7,399 bases of DNA from Cohaesibacteraceae bacterium (GTDB lineage Bacteria > Pseudomonadota > Alphaproteobacteria > Rhizobiales > Cohaesibacteraceae), in assembly GCA_016764535.1 (NCBI GenBank), contig JAESRR010000190.1:2159-9557 (forward strand), in the 5' to 3' direction. This document shows positions 1 through 6,182 of the stretch, piece by piece. Numbering within the stretch: the stretch's first letter is position 1; each line of letters starts with the position of its first letter. The notes beneath the pieces were generated by a model that saw only the letters and a list, made by a program, of their open reading frames with translations, was not told the origin of the DNA and made no database searches. The position numbers and the translations under genes are program-made.

Positions 1-275
1 CGCTTCAGGACTTTTGTGAAACTATAAAGGTCTACAGCTTCCCGGTCCCGGATTTCTGCATCCTTCACCAGACTGTCAGTTTCCTTTGACGTTAGCCCGT
101 ACTGTTTCATCAATGCAGTACGAAGCATTTTATGTTCATCTTCAGTAACTTCACCATCAATACTAATGAGATGAACACACAGAGCCGCAGTTGCCAGTCG
201 ATGGTCATCATCTTCGAAATGCTCTGTTCCGGCATTGGTGAGATCAGAAATCAGCGCTTTGAGACTACCAAACAT
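1..275 (-). CDS. TerB-family protein (COG4103-like), N-terminal part, cut by window edge
   Basis: I translated this frame by hand from the minus strand. It is open from an ATG at 275 to the left edge, 91 codons plus two bases, so the C-terminus lies outside. The product starts MFGSLKALISDLT and continues with the TerB-type helical core: HRLATAALCVHLISIDGEV at about residues 25-43, then acidic residues, then VDLYSFTKVL at about 81-90. The DGE at 40-42 and nearby acids fit the metal-binding type seen in TerB domains. Despite the name, stand-alone proteins of this kind in alphaproteobacteria are uncharacterised, and tellurite resistance should not be assumed. No signal peptide is visible, so it is probably cytoplasmic. 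An in-frame TAA four codons upstream fixes the start. AGGA lies 12 nt before the ATG, which is rather far. The gap to the DUF1513 stop is 76 nt with no clear terminator, so read-through from the iron operon is possible. Confidence 0.85.
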   Translation of the reverse strand, partial: MFGSLKALISDLTNAGTEHFEDDDHRLATAALCVHLISIDGEVTEDEHKMLRTALMKQYGLTSKETDSLVKDAEIRDREAVDLYSFTKVLK

Positions 276-284
276 GATTGCAGA

Positions 285-308
285 TTATCCTTGTGGTGCA
301 TGTTCCAT
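285..308 (-). other. possible 7-codon upstream ORF (MEHAPQG) before the terB-like gene
   Basis: On the minus strand GGAAAGG lies five bases before an ATG, a better ribosome binding site than the one of the terB-like gene itself. The frame runs seven codons to TAA and is in phase with the terB-like ATG nine bases further on. It could be a leader that passes ribosomes on to the next start. It could equally be chance, or the remnant of a longer N-terminus closed by the TAA. Nothing else supports translation. Confidence 0.2.
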
Positions 309-351
309 ATAAACCTTTCCGATCCGGGTTGCATCCCCTGACACAGAGAAT

Positions 352-1452
352 TTATCCATGATTTGTCATATGATTATCCCAGCTTATATCCGGTCGCGAT
401 GAAAGCGTTGTCAGGCTACCCGGGGAAATCGCTGTGGCTGCAATTTTACCAGAGCCGCTGGATAATAAAAACCCGTTGTCGCTGGTTGCTGCAATACCAC
501 ATCCATCTTTCATGGATTTGTTTCCCAAATATGCACCGGTTACTGTGTTCCAGAATAAAACAAGGTTTCCGCGGGGTGCGCTTGCAGCGACAATGTCTCC
601 GGCGCTATTTCCAGTGATTGAACCAATATAATTTTTCAGTTGACCAGCCAATTCATCAGGCAGATGTGTCATGGCTATCGGCTCTCCCATACGATGGTGG
701 CCAATTAGAGCGGGAGATTCAAGTTTTGATCCTTGAAACTGGCAACCAAACCAGACCGTACCATTAGCGATCACCGTAAGGTGCCGAATACTGAGTTTGT
801 GGAGATTATCGTGCAGGATCGCGAGGTCGACCTGGTTACCATTTTCAACATCAATATATGCAAGGGAAGGTTTCATGAGCGGTAAATTGAGTTTTGCCCG
901 CCCGTAGTCGGGATGTGTTTCAATTCCTCCATTTGCAACCACAATGGTTTTTCCATCGGGGAGAATTGCAATGTCATGAGGTCCGACCCCATAGGATCGG
1001 TATTCGCCAATCCGCATAAATCCTCTATTTACATCATAAATCCCGATGATACCGATCGCATTCTCAAAATCGTTTTCGGTTGTAAAGTAGAAATGACCGT
1101 TTTTTGAAAAGACACCATGACCATAAAAATGCCGACCAATCGGTGCTGTTATTATCCGGGGGGCAAACGAATTTGAAGTACTGGCAACCAGACAGAAATT
1201 TCCAGGACGTCGCGCAGGGGCAACCAATATCCTGCCGTCTGGAGAAAACGCCACGTCGTGGCCACGGCCCTGTAGTGGAAACACTTCCAAATCCTGCCCG
1301 GCCTCATCCAGCAAAACAGCTGAAAAACTACCGTTTACCTCGCGCCGACATGAAGCAAATTGTACAGTCCCGGCCCGCGCTGTGGGACATTTGCCTGTCA
1401 TAAACAAGCTGACTGTTGCGCTCGCTAAAAGCGTACGACGGCTAATCTCCAT
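352..1452 (-). CDS. DUF1513 family protein, Tat-exported, predicted beta-propeller
   Basis: This is the last gene of the iron-linked operon, 366 aa from the ATG at 1452. The N-terminus MEISRRTLLASATVSLF is a twin-arginine signal (SRRTLL followed by a hydrophobic stretch), so the protein is probably exported folded to the periplasm. Family hallmarks appear in order: RGHD (63-66), RRPG (81-84), GRHFYGHGVFS (106-116), TEND (125-128), GVGPHD (155-160), VANGGIETHPDYGR (172-185), KLNL (187-190) and RHL (223-225). Length and motifs fit a complete DUF1513 protein, a WD40/YVTN-like propeller family of unknown biochemical function. The many conserved His residues could bind metal, which is inference. 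The frame is open further up to ATGs at 1461 and 1488, but those add residues before the Tat motif. The ATG at 1452 lies inside the preceding gene, giving an 11-bp overlap and suggesting translational coupling; no clear ribosome binding site precedes it. Confidence 0.9.
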   Translation of the reverse strand: MEISRRTLLASATVSLFMTGKCPTARAGTVQFASCRREVNGSFSAVLLDEAGQDLEVFPLQGRGHDVAFSPDGRILVAPARRPGNFCLVASTSNSFAPRIITAPIGRHFYGHGVFSKNGHFYFTTENDFENAIGIIGIYDVNRGFMRIGEYRSYGVGPHDIAILPDGKTIVVANGGIETHPDYGRAKLNLPLMKPSLAYIDVENGNQVDLAILHDNLHKLSIRHLTVIANGTVWFGCQFQGSKLESPALIGHHRMGEPIAMTHLPDELAGQLKNYIGSITGNSAGDIVAASAPRGNLVLFWNTVTGAYLGNKSMKDGCGIAATSDNGFLLSSGSGKIAATAISPGSLTTLSSRPDISWDNHMTNHG

Positions 1453-2524
1453 CGAGTGCATTGAACCCGACAAGTAACCCGGCAGCATTTGCGTAAGTGT
1501 TTTTTAAATGGTCGTAAAGGACGGCAATTGAAATCCGTATCAGAGAGATCGTCACACGGTGTTTTTTCTCCAGAAAGGCTTCCTGAACCGGGATGCCATG
1601 CAGTTTATTCAGTAGACGGTCAAGATTTGCAAATTCCGTGGTAATTGCTGTGGAGACCCAATGGCTATCCTCGTCCAGTAATTGATCAAACCGGGCAGAT
1701 TGAAACAGTTTATCTGCATTTTTCATATTGTTTTGAATAGACTTAAAAGTTTGTTCGGAGCGGTAAAATATTGCCAATTTTGGTCGGGTGAATTTGCGGT
1801 CTTTGCCCAGCGGAGGGCCAAGCTTTTGATCCGTGGCGGCTTGCAGGATTGTTGTGAGCGTCTTGATTAGTTCAGCGACTGGTTCCCTGGATGTTTTGTA
1901 AATCGGGTTTGTTACTGAGGGATTTAGAAAAAATCTGGCGAAGTTTTTAGACGACCAGGAGTTCCGCAGAGTTGCGGCATTGCGGGACATAATTATCGAA
2001 ATTGTCCGGGCAAGTGCACAACGATAAATGGCTTGCGGAGTTTCTCTAATCAGAGTGTCAGAATTCGCTCCAAACAAAATATATTCGAGGGCACCAAACC
2101 CATGAAGAACAATTGATTTATTTACCAGTAACTCTGGATTGATCAAATCGGGTGCCCGGCTGACAAACGCACGCCTGATAATTTTTAAAGCCAGGCCTTT
2201 CCGATCGGGATAAAATTGAAATCGTTCGTAATTATTGTCTGTTATCAATGGCCCAAACCTGAGTATTTCAACCGCTGACCATGCTTTCAGTGATCTTTTG
2301 AATTGCTGTCTTACGGATGTTAATCCCTTTTGGTCAGGATTTTCACACAGAGCACCAATCAGCAAGGATGTTACTGATGTTTCGGCTTCAAACTTTTTGA
2401 CGGCGGGCTGGATATAGTGGATGAACGCGCGTTCAGCTATTTTGTCATAGGCAATATTTTCGTTCGCCGATGCTGAAGTCGATGTCAGGGTGAGGATCAA
2501 TAGACACAAATACAAAACACGCAT
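1442..2524 (-). CDS. imelysin-like (M75-type) periplasmic protein, second copy, altered GxHxxE motif
   Basis: The product is 360 aa from the ATG at 2524. It begins with a clean Sec signal, MRVLYLCLLILTLTSTSASA, with likely cleavage before NEN. The mature part is mostly helical, as in imelysins. Family-like segments are AWSAVEILRFGP (81-92), FYPDRKG (104-110) and HGFGALEYILFG (141-152). The last aligns with the GYHAIEFLLWG of the first imelysin in this operon, but the His of GxHxxE is Gly here (G142-F-G-A-L-E147). Metal binding at that site is therefore probably lost or different. Imelysins were first called peptidases (M75, IcmP) but are better viewed as iron-related periplasmic proteins. The frame can be extended to GTG at 2551, which would overlap the upstream stop as GTGA. 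I prefer ATG 2524 because GGAAG sits seven bases before it and the signal peptide then starts properly. The 3' end overlaps the DUF1513 start. Confidence 0.88.
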   Translation of the reverse strand: MRVLYLCLLILTLTSTSASANENIAYDKIAERAFIHYIQPAVKKFEAETSVTSLLIGALCENPDQKGLTSVRQQFKRSLKAWSAVEILRFGPLITDNNYERFQFYPDRKGLALKIIRRAFVSRAPDLINPELLVNKSIVLHGFGALEYILFGANSDTLIRETPQAIYRCALARTISIIMSRNAATLRNSWSSKNFARFFLNPSVTNPIYKTSREPVAELIKTLTTILQAATDQKLGPPLGKDRKFTRPKLAIFYRSEQTFKSIQNNMKNADKLFQSARFDQLLDEDSHWVSTAITTEFANLDRLLNKLHGIPVQEAFLEKKHRVTISLIRISIAVLYDHLKNTYANAAGLLVGFNALDGD

Positions 2525-2531
2525 ATTGTTT

Positions 2532-2536
2532 CTTCC
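2532..2536 (-). promoter_or_regulatory. ribosome binding site deciding the start of imelysin 2
   Basis: The minus strand reads GGAAG, then seven bases, then ATG at 2524. No comparable purine-rich site precedes the longer GTG start at 2551. This supports the shorter protein and leaves 23 bp between the DUF1111 stop and the start. Confidence 0.65.
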
Positions 2537-2547
2537 GGCCATTTGTT

Positions 2548-4053
2548 TCACAGGGATTTCAAAAATGCCAACAGGGCATTTCTGTCATGTAGTTTCATTT
2601 TTTTATATAGATCCCGGGATGATTTTGCTTCCCCGCCGTGCCAAAGAATTGCCTCTTCCAGATTTCGTGCGCGACCATCATGTAGGAAAAAAGTATGCCC
2701 GGAAACTGTATCTGTCAGCCCACTGCCCCAAAGCGGTGGCGTACGCCATTCTTCTCCCCTGGCGTCGGCAACAGGTCGATGATCTGATAGACCTTCGCCC
2801 ATATCATGAAGCAAAAGGTCGGTATATGGCCATATAAGCTGGAATCTGTTTATTGGCCGGGCTGCATCCCTTGACGTTACAAATTTAGGGGTATGGCAGT
2901 TTATGCACCCGGCTTTGTAGAACTGTGACTTGCCTTCAAGGGTTTGTTTTGCAGAAACATTTCGGCGTGCCGGGCTGGCGATATTTGCGGTAAACTGAAC
3001 CAGAACATCCAGTGGTTTGGCCGGGACCTCTGAATTACCAAGTCGTAACTGAACACCGTTGGGTGCATTGCTGCAATATTGCTGAAGAGGGGTGCAATCT
3101 CCTGCGGGTTCAGGGGCAATGTTTGTTGATAGACCCAAGTCTCCCGAAAAAGCATGGGACGCCTGTTGATGCAAGTTTGGTTCGGTTGCCTTCCAGCCAA
3201 ACCGGCCAATTTGCAGCTTGCCGTTTTGTTTGTTGCGGACCAGATTTATTCGCCCGGAAATACCGTCTTTGTTACGATCTTCTGGGTCGGAAAGATTAAT
3301 TATGTCAACAGGATGGATCGCCTCGAGCAGGCCAAGGCCAATCATGGGATTGGCAATGCGTGGCGACATCATCATTTTTTTTGCAATTGGGCCATAGGCT
3401 GGATCAGTGATCGACCATTTGGGTTTGCGTAATGAGACAGTGGAACTGTCTGCAAGTTGTATCGGGATTTCAGTCCAGGAAACAGCCACCTGACCTTCGG
3501 GTTTATGACCCTGAATGGCGCGATCCTGCAATTGCCCGCCATAAATCGGGTCAACTATGCGGGATACGGATTTGTTGTTTATTGCCCGGTGCTCGACCCG
3601 GGTTGAAGGCGGTACAGATAATCGCAAAAGGAATGAGCGCGCGTCTCCGGTTTTCATATTTGGGGGCCTTCCCCTGCCATTGCCCAAATGACATCTCAGG
3701 CAGGATCGGGCATTATAAAGCGGCCCCAGCCCGTCGGATGCAAAAGTGGTCGAAGGAGAGCTGACCCAAAGTTTTTTAAAAATGCTGCGGCCAAGGTTGA
3801 AATTCATTCGCTCAATGGCATCAAGGTTTTGTAATGGTTGAGAAAAGCTGTTTTTCCCTGATGGAGCCATTGGTGTTCCTGCACCGGATGTCCGGGCTTC
3901 AAAAGCTTCTGCCTGATCGAAACTGGAAGTCGGGGTGGTAATTGTTATGACACGCTGCTGATCTTTTATCGAAAGATCAGGGCGGGCTTTCAACTCTCCG
4001 GCAATTGTTGGAACCAACAAGGCAAGCAGCATAGCCAGGGTTCTTAATATCAA
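2548..4053 (-). CDS. di-heme oxidoreductase, DUF1111 family ('thiol oxidoreductase'-type)
   Basis: The product is 501 aa with a Sec signal (MILRTLAMLLALLVPTIAG) and two c-type haem sites, CLRCH (118-122) and CINCH (383-387). Family segments around them are FNLGRSIFKKLWV (85-97), DGLGPLYNARSC (107-118), the acidic DRNKDGISGR (259-268), YTDLLLHDMG (410-419), EWRTPPLWGSG (435-445) and FLHDGRARNLEEAI (456-469). The fold is related to bacterial di-haem cytochrome c peroxidases. The protein should be a periplasmic redox enzyme loaded with haem by the cytochrome c maturation system; its substrate is unknown. Next to imelysins it is plausibly involved in changing the redox state of iron or a ferric ligand, which is inference. 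The start is TTG, with AGGAA seven bases before it. The only other good option, an ATG at codon 8, would shorten the signal. The stop lies 23 bp before the chosen start of imelysin 2, so the two are surely co-transcribed. Confidence 0.93.
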   Translation of the reverse strand: MILRTLAMLLALLVPTIAGELKARPDLSIKDQQRVITITTPTSSFDQAEAFEARTSGAGTPMAPSGKNSFSQPLQNLDAIERMNFNLGRSIFKKLWVSSPSTTFASDGLGPLYNARSCLRCHLGNGRGRPPNMKTGDARSFLLRLSVPPSTRVEHRAINNKSVSRIVDPIYGGQLQDRAIQGHKPEGQVAVSWTEIPIQLADSSTVSLRKPKWSITDPAYGPIAKKMMMSPRIANPMIGLGLLEAIHPVDIINLSDPEDRNKDGISGRINLVRNKQNGKLQIGRFGWKATEPNLHQQASHAFSGDLGLSTNIAPEPAGDCTPLQQYCSNAPNGVQLRLGNSEVPAKPLDVLVQFTANIASPARRNVSAKQTLEGKSQFYKAGCINCHTPKFVTSRDAARPINRFQLIWPYTDLLLHDMGEGLSDHRPVADARGEEWRTPPLWGSGLTDTVSGHTFFLHDGRARNLEEAILWHGGEAKSSRDLYKKMKLHDRNALLAFLKSL

Positions 4054-4060
4054 TGTCGTG

Positions 4061-4065
4061 TTCCT
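4061..4065 (-). promoter_or_regulatory. ribosome binding site supporting a TTG start for the DUF1111 gene
   Basis: The minus strand reads AGGAA, then seven bases, then TTG at 4053. The codons after this TTG give a complete signal peptide. An ATG-only gene caller would start seven codons later and lose the positively charged N-region. Confidence 0.6.
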
Positions 4066-4097
4066 GGTTCAGAACTGATTTGTATTCGTATTGCTTC

Positions 4098-4134
4098 AAA
4101 AAGGCGCGGCAGTGCATTTCTGCCGCGCTTTTTT
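4098..4134 (-). terminator. strong rho-independent terminator between imelysin 1 and the DUF1111 gene
   Basis: The arms GCGCGGCAG (4104-4112) and CTGCCGCGC (4120-4128) form a perfect 9-bp GC-rich stem with a 7-base loop. It is flanked by A5 (4098-4102) and T6 (4129-4134), so it can terminate in both directions. Read on the minus strand the stem is followed by one C and five T, 20 to 57 nt after the imelysin 1 stop. It lies inside the operon, and I see no convincing new promoter in the 44 bp between it and the DUF1111 start. It therefore probably acts as a partial terminator or mRNA 3' stabiliser that makes the upstream two genes more abundant than the downstream three. Confidence 0.93.
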
Positions 4135-4154
4135 AGGATACTTATCGGTATTTT

Positions 4155-5420
4155 CTATTCAAAAACAGATTTTGGATTGTCCAGACTGTCTGAACCTTCG
4201 ATTGTCACGTCCCTAATGCCCAGAGCAGCAACAACGCGTTCGATTGAGCGGGTCTGATCCACAAGCATATCAATCGCTGTCTGTACAACCTTGTTGCCTT
4301 CTGTGTTACCTTCGCTGATCATCTGATCATAAGCTTCGATTGTTTCAGCTCTGGTTTTCAAAGATCCAAAAGCAACAAGGGACGCCTTGAGCTTTTCTGC
4401 CATCTCTTCGCTCAGAACCTGATCCTTTTCAGCCAGGTATTGTGCAAGGCTAGCACCCTTGATCATCGACCCATCAACGCGTTTGTAAGAACCAAACCAG
4501 ACATTGTTGATGCCGGTTACATCGTAGAAATGTGAATTGTGAGTGTTGTCGGAGAAACAGTCATGTTCTTCTTCCGGATCCCCCAGCAAAAGGCCAAGCT
4601 TCATACGCTCGCCTGCAAGCTCTCCATAAGACAGAGAACCCATGCCGGTCAGGATACGTTGCAAACCGGCTGTGTCACCCGCCGAAATGATATCCTTGCG
4701 TGCTTCGCCATCTTTCGCCCACGCTGCTGTGATTGCTTCAAGATCTGTGATCATGAGATCAATTGCGGAAACAAGATAATCGGCTCGTCGAGCACAATTT
4801 CCGTTGGTGCAGTTGGCTAAATCATAGTCAGTCCAGGAGCGGTTCCCCGCGCCTTTGTCATTGCCATTAAGATCCTGTCCCCAAAGAAGAAATTCAATAG
4901 CGTGATAACCGGTGGCTACGTTGGCTTCGACTTCCCCGGCTTCGTGAAGTGATCCAGATAACAAGGCAGGCGTGATATTTGTTGCGTCAATTTCATCGCC
5001 ACCGATAGAAACACTTTTATTTGCAATTACGTTTGCAACATATAGCGGATTTGCGTCTGATTCCTGACCATAGGACTGGTCAACATAGTCAATCAAACCC
5101 TCGTCCAACGGCCATGCATTCACCTTGCCTTCAAAATCGTCGACGATTGGATTACCGAATCGATAGACTTCAGTTTGTTGATATGGTGCGCGTGCCGCAA
5201 TCCATGCAGCCTTGGCAGCGGTCTGGGTATTAGCTGAAGGCGAAGCAACGAACGCATCAATCGCTGATTTTAACTGAACTGCTGTGTTCAAAGAATCCTG
5301 ATAGGAAGCGTGAGCAATATCTGCGTAATTGGTAACAACTTCATTTGCTGTCACAGCAAGAGCAGCTGTGCTGATCGTCAATGCAGGTATAAATGCCAGT
5401 GCGGCAGTCATCTTTTTCAT
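4155..5420 (-). CDS. imelysin / IrpA-type M75 periplasmic iron-related protein
   Basis: The product is 421 aa, the usual size for the IrpA-like branch, with a Sec signal MKKMTAALAFIPALTISTAALA and no lipobox. The first half carries WIAARAPYQQTEVYRFGNPIVDD (73-95), WPLDEGLIDYVD (103-114) and the signature GxHxxE as GYHAIE (171-176), followed by FLLWGQDLN. The second half has RILTGMGSLSYGELAGERM (255-273) and EEEHDCFSDNTH (283-294), a hallmark of this branch. C204 and C209 sit in a short CTNGNC loop and may form a disulfide. The two halves form a pseudo-symmetrical helical bundle in known imelysin structures. The family is iron-regulated and is thought to bind iron or a ferric complex at or near the H/E site; peptidase activity is doubtful. 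The ATG overlaps the stop of the Cys-rich gene (ATGA), and AGGAC seven bases upstream is its ribosome binding site. Confidence 0.95.
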   Translation of the reverse strand: MKKMTAALAFIPALTISTAALAVTANEVVTNYADIAHASYQDSLNTAVQLKSAIDAFVASPSANTQTAAKAAWIAARAPYQQTEVYRFGNPIVDDFEGKVNAWPLDEGLIDYVDQSYGQESDANPLYVANVIANKSVSIGGDEIDATNITPALLSGSLHEAGEVEANVATGYHAIEFLLWGQDLNGNDKGAGNRSWTDYDLANCTNGNCARRADYLVSAIDLMITDLEAITAAWAKDGEARKDIISAGDTAGLQRILTGMGSLSYGELAGERMKLGLLLGDPEEEHDCFSDNTHNSHFYDVTGINNVWFGSYKRVDGSMIKGASLAQYLAEKDQVLSEEMAEKLKASLVAFGSLKTRAETIEAYDQMISEGNTEGNKVVQTAIDMLVDQTRSIERVVAALGIRDVTIEGSDSLDNPKSVFE

Positions 5421-5929
5421 AAAATTTGTCCTGTTATTCTAGAGATTAATTTAGGCCCGAAAGGGCAGGATTGTGGGATTTCTGTATTGGTTGTCAGGAT
5501 GTGGGCACTTTCGCTCAATACGTCTGCGAGATCCTGAGCAGTACGAATTGCAGCCTGAATGCCATGTTCGCCGACAAGATCCAAAGCTGCATCGCGTTTT
5601 GCCTGTTCGTCATTATGCTGACAGGCTGCAATTAGTCGCCTTGCCGCACATTCGTCTCTACACAGACGCAGGCAGCCATAAGGCAAGGTCTCAAACTGTC
5701 GTCCTGCGGACTTGCGCGATGTTCGAACCCACGTAGATAATTCTCCCAGCGCCCGTTTTGCAAGTTGCGGGTCGAGCGCATTTTCATAGGCTTTCCGGGC
5801 CAGCTCCCAACATTCGATCTGGCCTGTGTCAAAGCCTGCATTCCAGTAACGGAATCCATCAACAACAAGGTGTTCAGCGATGTTGACCGGACATGGTTTT
5901 GTCTGGCCTTGTGGAGCATGGGAAGTCAT
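5417..5929 (-). CDS. uncharacterised Cys-rich cytoplasmic protein, first gene of the imelysin operon
   Basis: I do not recognise a named family. The protein is 170 aa with no signal peptide or membrane segment, and looks largely helical. Seven cysteines are spread as C13, C40, C86, C90, C94, C103 and C155. The central group is C-x3-C-x3-C-x8-C followed by H105 (GCLRLCRDECAARRLIAACQH). Together with C40 in QIECWELARKAYENAL this could bind zinc, iron or an Fe-S cluster, which is inference from the pattern only. Other recognisable pieces are FRYWNAGFDTG (26-36) and LGELSTWVRTSR (61-72). The start ATG at 5929 has AGAGGA four bases upstream, and the stop overlaps the imelysin 1 ATG by four bases (ATGA), so the two are translationally coupled. 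Its place directly behind the control region suggests a job in sensing, assembly or regulation for the periplasmic iron proteins, not in the periplasm itself. Confidence 0.85.
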   Translation of the reverse strand: MTSHAPQGQTKPCPVNIAEHLVVDGFRYWNAGFDTGQIECWELARKAYENALDPQLAKRALGELSTWVRTSRKSAGRQFETLPYGCLRLCRDECAARRLIAACQHNDEQAKRDAALDLVGEHGIQAAIRTAQDLADVLSESAHILTTNTEIPQSCPFGPKLISRITGQIL

Positions 5930-5944
5930 GATTTCCTCTAATCC

Positions 5945-5963
5945 CCCGGGTTAAAGGCCCGGG
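5945..5963 (-). other. stem-loop in the 5' leader of the operon
   Basis: Two CCCGGG hexamers (5945-5950 and 5958-5963) are separated by seven bases and can pair into a pure GC stem. In the minus-strand transcript the stem ends about six bases before the AGAGGA of the Cys-rich gene. It could limit ribosome access or protect the 5' end. Each hexamer is self-complementary, so other pairings are possible. Confidence 0.55.
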
Positions 5964-5976
5964 CACCAAAGGTTTG

Positions 5977-5993
5977 ATGAGTTAAATTCTCAT
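5977..5993. promoter_or_regulatory. operator palindrome 1, ATGAG-N7-CTCAT, over the -10 of the operon promoter
   Basis: The arms ATGAG (5977-5981) and CTCAT (5989-5993) are perfect inverted repeats with an AT-rich centre. The core fits TGA-N9-TCA, the pattern reported for RirA iron-responsive (IRO) boxes in alphaproteobacteria. It covers the proposed -10 of the minus-strand promoter, where a repressor would block RNA polymerase. A near twin lies 89 bp away at 6066-6082. The regulator assignment is inference; that the palindrome is present twice is seen directly. Confidence 0.55.
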
Positions 5994-6018
5994 ATTAGTT
6001 TTTACTGCAGTGAGTCAA
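5989..6018 (-). promoter_or_regulatory. candidate sigma70-type promoter of the Cys-rich/imelysin operon
   Basis: On the minus strand TTGACT (6013-6018) is followed, after 18 bases, by TATGAG (5989-5994). The -35 matches the consensus at five of six positions, the -10 at four of six. TAATAT at 15 bases spacing is an alternative -10. Transcription would start around 5980 and give a leader of about 50 nt that includes the CCCGGG stem-loop. Confidence 0.5.
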
Positions 6019-6043
6019 GAGATAAGCACATAATAACAAAGGC

Positions 6044-6064
6044 TTGGAATTATTCTAATTCTAA
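6044..6064. promoter_or_regulatory. Irr-box-like iron control element with an extra half-site
   Basis: TTGGAA (6044-6049), three bases, then TTCTAA (6053-6058) matches the ICE pattern TTAGAA-N3-TTCTAA bound by Irr, with one mismatch in the left arm. A second TTCTAA follows immediately (6059-6064), giving a tandem half-site. The element lies about 26 bp upstream of the minus-strand -35 and about 120 bp before the PPOX start, so it could serve either gene. Irr senses haem-linked iron status, which would fit a di-haem protein in the operon. The assignment rests on motif similarity only. Confidence 0.55.
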
Positions 6065-6065
6065 G

Positions 6066-6082
6066 TTGAGCCATAAACTCAT
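6066..6082. promoter_or_regulatory. operator palindrome 2, TTGAG-N7-CTCAT
   Basis: TGAG (6067-6070) and CTCA (6078-6081) have the same arms and the same 7-base spacing as palindrome 1, while the centre differs (CCATAAA against TTAAATT). Conservation of arms but not centre is what two operators of one dimeric regulator would show. It lies on the PPOX side of the Irr-like element and may control the plus-strand gene or loop with site 1. Confidence 0.5.
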
Positions 6083-6182
6083 GAAATAAAACCCGATTTA
6101 AGAATGGCCCGGTTTTATAAAAACTGTTCAAATCATATGACCTATTGTATTACTTCCGGAGCAAAAAAATCGAGAGTGACAG

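Noticed and set aside
1..275. Tellurite resistance determinant
   Set aside because: Only a stand-alone TerB-type protein is seen, with no terA, terC, terD or terE neighbour in the window.
132..341. Plus-strand 69-codon frame near the left edge
   Set aside because: It lies antisense over the well-supported TerB-family frame and has no family resemblance or ribosome site.
1442..1488. Longer DUF1513 start at 1488
   Set aside because: It would place 12 extra residues ahead of the twin-arginine motif and enlarge the overlap with the previous gene; ATG 1452 gives a standard Tat signal.
2901..3764. Several frames of 60-110 codons on both strands inside the DUF1111 gene
   Set aside because: They are shadows of a gene with two CxxCH sites and full-length family motifs.
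4155..5420. Reading the imelysin as an active metallopeptidase
   Set aside because: The M75 label is historical; GxHxxE is not the HExxH of zinc peptidases, and the family is better tied to iron handling.
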